Source of the DNA: SHVZ01 sp041906305 | GTDB taxonomy: Bacteria; Pseudomonadota; Alphaproteobacteria; SHVZ01 | Assembly (NCBI GenBank): GCA_041906305.1 | Contig: JAYRJL010000003.1 | Span: 124,001 to 188,000 of the forward strand | Length of the DNA: 64,000 nt | Direction of reading: 5' to 3' | Part shown: positions 28,339 through 36,228 of the stretch, one piece after another | Layout: each line of letters opens with the position of its first letter | Numbering within the stretch: position 1 is the stretch's first letter | Program-made: the position numbers and the translations under genes | The notes under the pieces: model-generated | Seen by the model: the letters and a program-made list of their open reading frames with translations, nothing else | The model's database searches: none | What the model was told of the DNA's origin: nothing

Positions 28339-28581
28339 TCAGCCGGGATAGGGGCAGTCCGTCCGCCCGCAGGACCGCGCGGCGCGCGGCGAGAGATAGG
28401 TGTCGCAGGAAGCGCATTTCACCATCTCCTCGCCCTCCGCGGCCCGCGCACGCTGGCGCGAAAGGGCTTCCGCCTCATCGCGCGTCACCTTCTGCACCCG
28501 CTGCCACCAGCGATAGCCGTACCAGACCGCGGCGATGACCGCCGCCAGCACCAGAAGCTTGGCGAAGCTGAAGCCGAACAT
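28339..28581 (-). CDS. Small membrane-anchored zinc-ribbon protein (PP0621-like)
   Basis: The 80-residue protein has one N-terminal transmembrane segment (FAKLLVLAAVIAAVWYGY), a charged linker, and a C-terminal metal-binding knuckle. Cys56 and Cys59 (VKCASCDTYLS) pair with Cys71 and Cys76 (SCGRTDCPYPG). Similar short proteins are annotated as PP0621 family and have no known function. It starts one base after the pepP stop, so the two are co-transcribed. The ATG at 28581 is chosen because the upstream reading frame lies inside pepP and is not conserved. Confidence 0.85.
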   Translation of the reverse strand: MFGFSFAKLLVLAAVIAAVWYGYRWWQRVQKVTRDEAEALSRQRARAAEGEEMVKCASCDTYLSPRAARSCGRTDCPYPG

Positions 28582-28582
28582 G

Positions 28583-30622
28583 TCAGTCCGCCGCCTCGGC
28601 GCGAGGCTGGAGCGCGCGGGTCGCCTCGGCCAGCCAGGCGGCCGTCGCCGCATCGACCAGCGGGGTCAGCTTCTCGCGCACCTGGCGATGATAGTCGTTG
28701 AGCCAGTCGAGCTCGCTCCGCGTCAGCAGCGACGCCTCCACGAGATTGAGATCGATCGGTGCGAAGGTCAGCGTCTCGAATCCCAGCATCGGCCGCTCGG
28801 CGCCCTTCACCTCGATGGGAACGACGGTGATCAGGTTCTCGACGCGGATGCCGTAGCCGTCCGTCTTGTAGTAGCCGGGCTCGTTCGAGACGATCATGCC
28901 GGGCTTGAGCGCCTGCGTGTTGGGCAGCTTCGAGATCCGCTGCGGCCCTTCGTGCACCGAGAGATAGCTGCCGACGCCGTGGCCGGTGCCGTGATCGTAG
29001 TCGAGGCCGGCCTGCCACAGCGGCAGGCGCGCGAGCGCGTCGAGCTGGCTTCCCGTGGTGCCGACAGGAAAGCGCGCGAGCGCGAGGGCGATGTGGCCCT
29101 TGAGCACGCGCGTGAAGCGGTCGCGTTCCTCGGCCGACGGCGTGCCGCCGATCGCGATCGTGCGCGTGATGTCGGTGGTGCCGTCCAGGTACTGCGCGCC
29201 GGAGTCGATCAGGTAGAGTTCGCCCTTCTTGATCGGGCGGTCGGTGTCCTCGGTCGCCTTGTAGTGGACGATCGCGCCGTTGGGGCCCGCGCCCGAGATC
29301 GAGTCGAAGCTGAGATCGCGGAAGCGCTCGTTCTCGCGGCGGAAATTCTCGAGCCGATCGGAGGCGGCGATCTCGGTCAGCCCGCCCTTCGGCGCCGTCG
29401 TGCCGAGCCAGGCGAGGAACTTCGTCACCGCGGCGCCGTCGCGCACATGGGCGACCTTGGTGCCGGCGATTTCCGCCGGATTCTTGCAGGCCTTGGCGAG
29501 TTGGCACGGGTCGGCGGCGCGGACGACCTCCGCCTTCGCCTTGTCGAGCCGCTGGAATACCCAGGACGGCGCCGAGCGCGGATCGGCGAGCACGCGCTTG
29601 CCGGCGAGTTCGTCGAGCCCAGCCCCGAGTTCGCCGGGCTCGCGCAGCCGCACATGGTTGCCGAGATGGCTGCGCGCCGCCGGCGTCAGCTTGCGCCGAT
29701 CCATGTAGAGATCGACCGCACCGTCGTCCTTCAGCAGCGCGAAGCCGAGAGGGAGCGGCGTGCGCGACACGTCGCGGCCACGGAGATTGAGCAGCCAGGC
29801 AAGCGAATCCGGCTGGGTGATCACCGCCGCGGCCGCCCCGGCCTGCGCGACGGTCTCGCCCATGCGGCGGCGCTTCTCGTCGGCGGCTTCTCCGGCGAAG
29901 TCGAGGGCATGCGGAATAACCGGCGCCAGCGGCGACGGCGGCTGATCCTTCCAGACGGCGTCGACGAGATTCTCGACCGGGGCCAGCCTCGCCTTGGCGC
30001 GCTCGCAGGCTGCCTGCAGGCGTGCGACTTCCTCGATCGTATGCAGCCACGGGTCGTACCCCAGGGTCTCGCCGGGCTTCAGCACCTCGACGAGCCAGGC
30101 GTCGAGCGGCTGCTCGCCCGAGTGCCGGTATTCGAACGTGGCGCCGTCGACCTGGGCGCGGACCTGGATCGTGTAGCGGCCGTCGACGAAGATCGCCGCG
30201 CGGTCGGCGAGCACCGCGGCCATGCCGGCCGAACCGGTGAAACCCGTCAGCCAGGCGAGCCGCATCGCCCGAGGCGGCACGTACTCGCCCTGGTGCTCGT
30301 CGGCGCGCGGAATCAGGAAGCCGACGAGCCGCCGCTTCGCGAGTTCGGCTCGGAGAGCGGCGATCCGGGGCGCCCGGTCGGCCTTGGCCGCCGGATCGGG
30401 CTCGGCCATCGTCGCCCTGAGCGCCCGGAGCTGGGCCTCGAGCGCCGGGCTCGGCTCGGCCGCGACCAACGTCGGCCAGTCGGCATCGTCGGCCGGCACC
30501 GCGCCGGAGTTGACCCCCTCGACCAGGGTCCGGACCTCGGCCACCCCCAACGAGCTGCCGGCCTTCTTGAGAAGGCCCGCAAGGGCTTCGTCACCCTGGA
30601 AGACGGCACGGCACTCGGTCAT
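28583..30622 (-). CDS. pepP: Xaa-Pro aminopeptidase (aminopeptidase P, M24B)
   Basis: The 679-residue product belongs to the long aminopeptidase P type. After an N-terminal extension of about 70 residues, it has a creatinase-like region (LVGFLIPRADEHQGEYVPP, WLTGFTGSAG). A second such region and the pita-bread catalytic domain follow. The two metal ligands are in LIDSGAQYLDGTTDITRT, the His in HGTGHGVGSYL, and the Glu residues in VSNEPGYYK and RVENL. It releases N-terminal residues preceding proline and uses two Mn2+ or similar ions. The far N-terminal segment may be genuine, as several alphaproteobacterial homologues are long, but an internal ATG start cannot be excluded. Confidence 0.93.
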   Translation of the reverse strand: MTECRAVFQGDEALAGLLKKAGSSLGVAEVRTLVEGVNSGAVPADDADWPTLVAAEPSPALEAQLRALRATMAEPDPAAKADRAPRIAALRAELAKRRLVGFLIPRADEHQGEYVPPRAMRLAWLTGFTGSAGMAAVLADRAAIFVDGRYTIQVRAQVDGATFEYRHSGEQPLDAWLVEVLKPGETLGYDPWLHTIEEVARLQAACERAKARLAPVENLVDAVWKDQPPSPLAPVIPHALDFAGEAADEKRRRMGETVAQAGAAAAVITQPDSLAWLLNLRGRDVSRTPLPLGFALLKDDGAVDLYMDRRKLTPAARSHLGNHVRLREPGELGAGLDELAGKRVLADPRSAPSWVFQRLDKAKAEVVRAADPCQLAKACKNPAEIAGTKVAHVRDGAAVTKFLAWLGTTAPKGGLTEIAASDRLENFRRENERFRDLSFDSISGAGPNGAIVHYKATEDTDRPIKKGELYLIDSGAQYLDGTTDITRTIAIGGTPSAEERDRFTRVLKGHIALALARFPVGTTGSQLDALARLPLWQAGLDYDHGTGHGVGSYLSVHEGPQRISKLPNTQALKPGMIVSNEPGYYKTDGYGIRVENLITVVPIEVKGAERPMLGFETLTFAPIDLNLVEASLLTRSELDWLNDYHRQVREKLTPLVDAATAAWLAEATRALQPRAEAAD

Positions 30623-30877
30623 CGGAAGCTCTTAACAGTCTGTGGCGGCGGATATTAGCCCCGGCGGCTGCTCAAGTCGCCTCTCGGCCGGGCTCGCGCT
30701 GCAATTGCGCCAAGTTTGCCTCACCATCGCCATAAACCATTCTAGGGCATGCGGTTACCGCATTGCTGCATTGCAATATACGCCCTCGTCGCATGGCTCC
30801 GCCGGACCTATCTTCCGGGTGCCAGAGGACACCCCCTCTGCACCGAATTCGTCCCCAAGAAGAAAGGTACCGAACCC
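30623..30877 (+). promoter_or_regulatory. Divergent intergenic region upstream of the DUF1127 gene
   Basis: These 255 nt between divergent starts include an AT-richer stretch around 30726-30782. Two short inverted repeats are visible: GCAATTGC at 30701-30708 and ATTGC/GCAAT arms at 30762-30766 and 30773-30777. They could be regulator sites. No promoter hexamer pair is convincing. Confidence 0.35.
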
Positions 30878-31252
30878 ATGTCCGTTGAAATCCTTTACGA
30901 AACCGAGATCCTGGGTCGGTCCGTCAGCGTCAACAGCCGCCGGACCGACACTGCGGAGCTCGTCCGCCAGGCCCGGCACGATCGCGCCGAGGTCGTCGGC
31001 ACGTTCCTCGGCGAGCTGCTTGGCGACAGCCTCTTCTCGCTGGGCGCCGGCCTCAAGAAGGTCGCCCGCACGGTCGAGTCCTGGCGTCAGCGCCGCGCGA
31101 CGTTCGGCGAGCTGAGCTCGCTCGACGATCGCCTGCTCGCCGACATCGGCGTCCGCCGGGCCGACATCCCGGCGATCGCCGAGGCCTCCGGTAATCGCCG
31201 CGGCCTCGCCCGCACCAACTCGGCCGCGAGCATGCTGTCTCGCTCGGTCTGA
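30878..31252 (+). CDS. DUF1127 domain protein, extended form
   Basis: The 124-residue protein has the DUF1127 signature in its second half: WRQRRATFGELSSLDDRLLADIGVRRADIPA. Most DUF1127 proteins are only 40-70 residues, so the 70-residue N-terminal region here is an addition. It contains VNSRRTDTAELVRQARHDRAEVVGTFLGELLG and has no known domain. Short DUF1127 proteins in Agrobacterium influence phosphate and carbon regulation and bind RNA. Whether that extends to this longer form is unknown. The ATG at 30878 has AAAGG upstream, and a strong terminator follows the stop. Confidence 0.82.
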   Translation: MSVEILYETEILGRSVSVNSRRTDTAELVRQARHDRAEVVGTFLGELLGDSLFSLGAGLKKVARTVESWRQRRATFGELSSLDDRLLADIGVRRADIPAIAEASGNRRGLARTNSAASMLSRSV

Positions 31253-31255
31253 GCC

Positions 31256-32185
31256 TCAGTCCTCCAGTTGCGACCTACGGCGGCGGGATCTCCCGCCGCC
31301 GTTTTTCTTTTTCAGCACCAGGGTCATCCACTCGTTCCGGCGGAAGCGCCGATCGAGCACGAGCCCCTGGCGGCGATAGGCCTGGAACACCAGCCTCGCC
31401 TGGCTGACCAGCAGCCCGGCCAGGACCGCCCGGCCGCCGGGCGCCAGCCGCCGCGCCATCGGCCGCGCCAGCCGCACCAGCGGATTCGCCAGTATGTTCG
31501 CGAGCACGAGGTCATATGGGCCCGCGAGACGCGGATTTCCGAATCCGGTGCTGACGAGCCCCCTGAAATGTCCGCCGAGACCGTTGATCCGCGCGTTCTC
31601 GATCGCGGTCCTGACCGCCACCGGGTCGTTGTCGGCTCCCACGACCGGCACCCGCCAGGTCTTTGCCGCCGCGATGCCCAGAATGCCCGAGCCGCAGCCG
31701 AGGTCGAGGACGCGCGGCCGCCTCCATCGCGCCCGCAGCCGATCGATCGCGGACAGGCAGCCAGAGGTCGAGCCGTGCTCGCCCGAGCCGAACGCGACCG
31801 CGGCCTCGATCGTCAGCGGCACGCTGGCGGCCGGCACCGGCTCCCGCGTGTGGCTGCCATGGATGTAGAAGCGTCCGACACGGAACGGCGGGAAGCGCCG
31901 ATAGGTCGCCTGCACCCAGTCGGCGACAGGCTCCGCCCGCGTCTCGATCGTCGGTACCGGCCAGCCGCCCCCCTTGGCGACCAGCATCAGCGCCTCGCCG
32001 ATCGCGGCGCGGTCCGGCTCGCTCCGAAAGAACGCCTCGATCCGCCAGCGGCGCTCGGCCTCGACCTCGACCGAAGCGACCGCGTCGGCGACGCCGTCGA
32101 AGACGTCGGAGAATGCCGGAACCGCCTCGAGGGGCACGTCGAACTCGACGAACCATCCTGCGACCGGCGCGCTGTCGACGCTCAC
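31256..32185 (-). CDS. prmA: Ribosomal protein L11 methyltransferase (PrmA)
   Basis: The 309-residue protein has an N-terminal substrate-recognition domain (WFVEFDVPLEAVPAFSDVF) and a linker. The methyltransferase domain has AFGSGEHGSTSGCL, VLDLGCGSGILGIAAAK and LVLANILANPL, the PrmA signature. It trimethylates ribosomal protein L11. The start is GTG at 32185, with GAGG upstream. Its last 18 codons (KKKNGGGRSRRRRSQLED) are basic and are read across the terminator of the convergent DUF1127 gene, so this tail is probably not functional enzyme sequence. Confidence 0.92.
   Translation of the reverse strand: MSVDSAPVAGWFVEFDVPLEAVPAFSDVFDGVADAVASVEVEAERRWRIEAFFRSEPDRAAIGEALMLVAKGGGWPVPTIETRAEPVADWVQATYRRFPPFRVGRFYIHGSHTREPVPAASVPLTIEAAVAFGSGEHGSTSGCLSAIDRLRARWRRPRVLDLGCGSGILGIAAAKTWRVPVVGADNDPVAVRTAIENARINGLGGHFRGLVSTGFGNPRLAGPYDLVLANILANPLVRLARPMARRLAPGGRAVLAGLLVSQARLVFQAYRRQGLVLDRRFRRNEWMTLVLKKKNGGGRSRRRRSQLED
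31278..31312 (+). terminator. Rho-independent terminator of the DUF1127 gene, inside the prmA 3' end
   Basis: An 11-bp perfect GC stem (CGGCGGCGGGA at 31278-31288 with its complement at 31291-31301) around a 2-nt loop is followed by TTTTTCTTTTT. It lies 25 nt after the DUF1127 stop and is antisense to the last prmA codons. Confidence 0.93.
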
Positions 32186-32299
32186 GAATCACCTCGTGTC
32201 ACGGTATCGGAGGACGATGCCAACCCGCCGTATTCCGCCGGCTTTTGCCAAGGCCGGCGGCCGCCGCTATAGGACGCGGCTCTCCCCAGGCAGGTTCGC

Positions 32300-32647
32300 A
32301 TGCTCAAGATTATCGGTCTCGCTCTCGCCCTCTCCCTAGCCGTCATGCCGGCCGTCGCGCAAGCCCAGGCCAAGACGCCGGCAACGAAGAGTGCGACCAC
32401 GAAGAGCAAGCCCCACTCGGCGAAGCCGAAGCCGAAGAAGTCGGCGGCCGCCAAGGCCCAGCCGGCGGCGAAAGCGACGAAGGCCGGCAAGAAGTCCCAC
32501 GCCAAGTCGAAGCCGGCCGCCCCCCACAAGGCCAAGGCGAAGACCAAGCGGATGAGCCAGAAGGCCCCTCCCCCGCCGCGCGGCGCGCGCAGCACCGTGA
32601 CCCGGCCCGGCGATATTCTCCGACCCAACTCTCCCGGGCGCGATTAG
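32300..32647 (+). CDS. Exported Lys/Ala/Pro-rich basic protein
   Basis: The 115-residue protein has a clear signal peptide (IIGLALALSLAVMPAVAQAQA). The strongly basic, low-complexity tail is built from Lys, Ala, Pro and Ser (KTPATKSATTKSKP, AKPKPKKSAAAKAQP, KAKAKTKRM). The composition resembles histone H1 tails, but the signal peptide points to the periplasm or surface. There it might bind anionic polymers such as LPS, peptidoglycan or DNA. No enzymatic motif is present. It is convergent with the tRNA methyltransferase gene, their stops overlapping by three bases. Confidence 0.75.
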   Translation: MLKIIGLALALSLAVMPAVAQAQAKTPATKSATTKSKPHSAKPKPKKSAAAKAQPAAKATKAGKKSHAKSKPAAPHKAKAKTKRMSQKAPPPPRGARSTVTRPGDILRPNSPGRD

Positions 32648-33369
32648 AGCGCGAGCGGCGCTCCTTTCAGGATCGCATCGGCAGCGGCGGTGTAGCGGCC
32701 GTCCGCCTCGTGCAGCACGAGGCCCGAATGAAGCTTCAGCGGCGTCCGCCGCCCGGCCCTGGCTTCGACGATCACCCGCTTGGCCGGATCGCCCGCCTTC
32801 GGCCAGAGCGGCACGACGACGATGGCGCCGGCCCTGCCCTTCAGCAGCGACAACAGGTCGGCGAGGCGATCGGCGCGCTGGATGAAGGTAAGGGCGCCGC
32901 CCGGCGCGACCGCGGCGAGCGCCGCGTCGATCCAGGGACCGAGGCCGCCGTTCTCCACGTTCGAGCGCCGGCGGCCGGCATCGGGTGACGGATCGGCGCG
33001 GCCCGCCTCGAGATAGGGCGGATTCGCCATCGCACGGTCGAAGCCGCGGAGATCCGAGGGCAGGTGCGCCACGTCGCCGTCGCGCACCGCAAACGCGACG
33101 CGGCCGTTGAGGGATGCGTTCTCGCGTGCGAGGTCGGCGGTCGCCCGATCGATTTCGAGACCGGTGACGGAGAGTCCGTCGACGCGCGCCATCAGGCAGA
33201 GCGCCGCCGCGCCCGCACCGGTGCCGAGGTCGAGCACGCGCTCGCCGGGCTTGGCGTCGACCGATGCGGCGAGCAGGACCGGATCGATCGCGGCGCGATA
33301 CCCGTCCCGCGGCTGGCGCAGCCTGACCTTGCCGCCGAGAAGCCTGTCCTCGGTCGCCCCGTCATCCAT
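32644..33369 (-). CDS. TrmN6-type tRNA(adenine-N6) methyltransferase (COG4123)
   Basis: The 241-residue class I methyltransferase has DLGTGAG at residues 47-53 and the amino-group methylation motif NPPY at 116-119. The opening GGKVRLRQPRDGYRAAIDPVLLAASV is typical of COG4123/TrmN6 proteins, which methylate N6 of A37 in tRNA-Val. The ATG at 33369 overlaps the preceding DUF2007 gene by 8 nt, so they form a two-gene unit. The reaction type is strongly indicated by NPPY. The exact RNA target is from family knowledge. Confidence 0.87.
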   Translation of the reverse strand: MDDGATEDRLLGGKVRLRQPRDGYRAAIDPVLLAASVDAKPGERVLDLGTGAGAAALCLMARVDGLSVTGLEIDRATADLARENASLNGRVAFAVRDGDVAHLPSDLRGFDRAMANPPYLEAGRADPSPDAGRRRSNVENGGLGPWIDAALAAVAPGGALTFIQRADRLADLLSLLKGRAGAIVVVPLWPKAGDPAKRVIVEARAGRRTPLKLHSGLVLHEADGRYTAAADAILKGAPLAL

Positions 33370-33580
33370 CGGAGGCGGCCTCGCCGGCCTCGGTGAGAAC
33401 GCGTCGAGCATGAGAGAAATCCTCCTCGGCGACCGCGAGGCGCCGCGGAAAGCCCGGAAGACCAGCCTCGATCGCGCTGACATGGGCGTCCAGCACGACC
33501 GCCTCGATGCCGGCATCGGCGAGAAGCGCCAGCAGGAACGACAGCCTGACCGGATCCCTGGTGCGCAGCAGCTCGCGCAT
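33362..33580 (-). CDS. DUF2007 small protein
   Basis: The 72-residue protein begins MRELLRTRDPVRLSFLLALLADAGIEAVVLDAHVSAIEAGLPGFPRRLAV, the DUF2007 pattern (a ferredoxin-like fold sometimes called putative signal transducing protein). Its function is unknown. It overlaps the tRNA methyltransferase gene and diverges from the polyprenyl synthase gene, a conserved alphaproteobacterial neighbourhood. Confidence 0.85.
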   Translation of the reverse strand: MRELLRTRDPVRLSFLLALLADAGIEAVVLDAHVSAIEAGLPGFPRRLAVAEEDFSHARRVLTEAGEAASDG

Positions 33581-33665
33581 GACGGCTTGACCAGCCCCCT
33601 GTCGGACCTATGCTCGGGCCAAACTTGCCCGCAGGCGGGCAGCCGTCAAGCCGACAGGTGAAGTG

Positions 33666-34682
33666 ATGTCCGTCGTCGTCAATCTGGAGGACGGGCGCAA
33701 GAGGAAGCTCTCGCTCGAGGCGCTGGGCGGCCTCGTCGCCGCCGACATGAAGCGGGTCAACGAGATCATCCTCGCCCGCATGCACAGCAAGGTGCCGCTG
33801 ATCCCCGAGCTCGCCGGGCACATCATCGCCGCCGGCGGCAAGCGGCTCCGCCCGATGCTGACCTTGGCGGCCGCGCAACTCTGCGGCCACGCTGGCGGCC
33901 GTCACCTGAGGCTCGCCGCCGCTGTCGAGTTCATCCACACCGCGACGCTGCTGCATGACGACGTGGTCGATGAGTCCTCGCTCCGTCGCGGCCGCGACAC
34001 CGCCAACGCCATCTGGGGCAACCAGCCGAGCGTGCTGGTCGGCGACTTCCTGTTCACCCGCGCCTTCCAGCTGATGGTCGAGGACGGCTCTCTCGAGGTG
34101 CTGGCGGTGCTCTCGAACGCGTCGGCGCTGATCGCCGAGGGCGAGGTCGCCCAGCTCATCACCTCCAACGACACATCGACCACCGAGCAGGCCTATCTCG
34201 ACGTGATCCGGGGCAAGACCGCCCAGCTCTTCGCTGCCGCCGCGCGCGTCGGCGCCATCGTCGCCGAGCGACCGAAGGCCGAGGCCGACGCGCTCGAAAG
34301 CTACGGCATGAACCTCGGCATCGCCTTCCAGCTGGTCGACGACGCGCTCGACTACGCCGCGCGCCAGGCCGAGCTCGGCAAGACCGTCGGCGACGACTTC
34401 CGCGAGGGCAAGATCACGCTGCCGGTGATCCTGGCTTTCATGCGCGGCAGCGAAGAGGAGCGCCGCTTCTGGCGGCGCACGCTCGAGGAGGGGCAGCAGG
34501 ACGAGACCGATCTCGCCGAGGCGGTCCGACTGATCGAGAAGCACGGCACCATCGCCGACACGCTGGCCCGCGCCCGCCACTACGGCGCGATCGCCCGCGA
34601 CGCGCTCGGCCTCTTCCCCGACCACCCGGTCAAGCGGGCGCTGGCCGAGGCCATCGATTTCGCCATCGAGCGGGGCTACTAG
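33666..34682 (+). CDS. ispB: All-trans polyprenyl (octaprenyl/decaprenyl) diphosphate synthase
   Basis: The 338-residue trans-prenyltransferase has the first Asp-rich motif LLHDDVVDESSLRRG (Asp98-Asp102) and the second FQLVDDALDY (225-229). It also has GGKRLRPML and GNQPSVLVGDFLFTRAFQ. It extends farnesyl diphosphate to the C40-C50 chain used as the ubiquinone tail. The chain length cannot be fixed by eye. The ATG at 33666 is preferred over the adjacent GTG at 33663, with AGGTGA upstream. Confidence 0.92.
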   Translation: MSVVVNLEDGRKRKLSLEALGGLVAADMKRVNEIILARMHSKVPLIPELAGHIIAAGGKRLRPMLTLAAAQLCGHAGGRHLRLAAAVEFIHTATLLHDDVVDESSLRRGRDTANAIWGNQPSVLVGDFLFTRAFQLMVEDGSLEVLAVLSNASALIAEGEVAQLITSNDTSTTEQAYLDVIRGKTAQLFAAAARVGAIVAERPKAEADALESYGMNLGIAFQLVDDALDYAARQAELGKTVGDDFREGKITLPVILAFMRGSEEERRFWRRTLEEGQQDETDLAEAVRLIEKHGTIADTLARARHYGAIARDALGLFPDHPVKRALAEAIDFAIERGY

Positions 34683-34728
34683 GAGGGTTGCGGGCGCCGC
34701 TGCGGGGGTCTATAAGCCTCCGCCTGTT

Positions 34729-34805
34729 CGGGGCGTAGCTCAGCCTGGTAGAGCGCTTGCTTCGGGAGCAAGAGGCCGGAGGTTCGAATCCTCTCGCCCC
34801 GACCA
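34729..34805 (+). tRNA. tRNA-Pro (anticodon CGG)
   Basis: A 77-nt cloverleaf has acceptor arms CGGGGCG and CGCCCCG, a D-arm with GCTC/GAGC and an anticodon stem CTTGC/GCAAG. Anticodon CGG is at 34763-34765, the T-loop is TTCGAAT, and the CCA end is encoded. It reads the proline codon CCG. Confidence 0.97.
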
Positions 34806-34848
34806 TGAATCCCGCAAATCCTTGAATCCCACTGACCCATAAAGACGG

Positions 34849-36228
34849 TCAGCCCTTCACCGAGGGGTTGTTGGCGATGAAGGTCAGGTAGGGCAGCCGC
34901 CCGACCGACCAGGCCGCCAGCACATAGGCCACCACCAGCGTCACCAGCGCCGACAGGAAGAAGCCGTAGCCGTAGTAGGCGAAGCCCATCCTGACCGAGA
35001 CCAGGCTGAAGGCCGTGTTGGTCACGAACAGCAGGAAATAGACGAACAGCAGCTTCCTTCTCAGGTCGAAGTAGGCGAGCACGACCGTGACGAACGCCAT
35101 CAGCACGTGGAAGAACGAGCCGATGACGCCCAAGCGGAACATGCCGAGGCCGATCAGGTTGACCCCGATCAGCGACAGCAGCTTCGGCGCCGATAGCACC
35201 ACGAAGGCGGTGATGCACCCCTGAAAGACGACGACGTTGCGCAGGCCTCGGCTCAGGCTCTGCAGGATCTCCTGATGGTCCTCGCGGAGCTTGCGCCACG
35301 GGGCGTGGCCCGAGACATCCTTGTAGAAGTTCTGGTAGCGCTCGAAGAAGTCGGTCTCGACCGACAGCATGAACACCGCGATCGCCGGGATCACGGTCAT
35401 GTAGGCGAGGAACATCGTGGAGTCGTAGAGCGGGTACGAGATCATCACCGCCGCGATCTCGTCGCGGTCAGGAAGAGTCCACATGATCCATTTGTCGATC
35501 CAGACCGCCAGGTTGTAGAACAGCGCCCCGAGCGTCAGCTCCCAGTATTTCCGTGCCGCGCTCAGGAACGCGAAAGGCCGCACGAACCCGTACGGGAACT
35601 CCACCAGCACGCGTGCGACCTCGAGCGAGAGCAGCAGCGTCAGCCCGATCGAGAAGCCCGTCAGCATGCCGGTCGCGCCCCAGCGTCCGCCGAGAAGCAC
35701 CGTGAAGGCGAAGGCCGACGACATGCCGACTGCGAATCCCAGCGTGATCGAGCGGAAGTCGCGAAGCGCCGACAGGAAGACGCCGACATACCAGATGAAG
35801 GAGACCACGAAGTAGTTGGCGATTGCCGCGACGCGCACAGCGGGATCGAGTGCCGCGTAGTAACCGTAGAACCATCCGACGACAGGCAGCTGCACCAGCA
35901 ACACGATGAAGCCGCCGACCAGCATGCCCGGCGTCTCGGTCACCTTCTTCTCGTAGATGCGGTCCGCCAGGTAGCGCGTTGCGATCATCATCAGCGGGCC
36001 CGCGGCGACCAGCGAGAAGCCGAAATTGTAGATCACGATGATGCGAAAGACCTTCATCTCGTCCTGGTCGAGCCAGTTGATGCCGATGATGTCGATCGCG
36101 CCCAGCGCCAGAACGGTCATGATCCAGGGCCCGGTCGAGACGACCGAGGCATGCGTCAGGCTCGCGACGACGCCCAACAGATCGTCCCGCCTAGCCAGCT
36201 TGCGGAGTTCGAAGCCGATACCGGCCAT
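34849..36228 (-). CDS. pelG: PelG, Pel exopolysaccharide inner-membrane transporter
   Basis: The 459-residue polytopic protein has about 12 hydrophobic segments and a PelG-type N-terminus (MAGIGFELRKLARRDDLLG). It has long hydrophobic runs such as IIVIYNFGFSLVAAGPLMM and ends with IANNPSVKG. PelG is the MOP-superfamily protein thought to carry Pel polymer across the inner membrane with PelD and PelE. Its ATG overlaps the pelF TGA (TGATG). It is the last gene of the pel operon and ends 43 nt from tRNA-Pro, with no obvious terminator between. Confidence 0.93.
   Translation of the reverse strand: MAGIGFELRKLARRDDLLGVVASLTHASVVSTGPWIMTVLALGAIDIIGINWLDQDEMKVFRIIVIYNFGFSLVAAGPLMMIATRYLADRIYEKKVTETPGMLVGGFIVLLVQLPVVGWFYGYYAALDPAVRVAAIANYFVVSFIWYVGVFLSALRDFRSITLGFAVGMSSAFAFTVLLGGRWGATGMLTGFSIGLTLLLSLEVARVLVEFPYGFVRPFAFLSAARKYWELTLGALFYNLAVWIDKWIMWTLPDRDEIAAVMISYPLYDSTMFLAYMTVIPAIAVFMLSVETDFFERYQNFYKDVSGHAPWRKLREDHQEILQSLSRGLRNVVVFQGCITAFVVLSAPKLLSLIGVNLIGLGMFRLGVIGSFFHVLMAFVTVVLAYFDLRRKLLFVYFLLFVTNTAFSLVSVRMGFAYYGYGFFLSALVTLVVAYVLAAWSVGRLPYLTFIANNPSVKG

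Noticed and set aside
34806..34848. Integrase attachment site after tRNA-Pro
   Set aside because: No repeat of the tRNA 3' end found at the other pel boundary and no integrase gene in the window.
34828..34852. Short hairpin between tRNA-Pro and pelG as a terminator
   Set aside because: The stem is only about six base pairs, has no T-run and overlaps the pelG stop codon.
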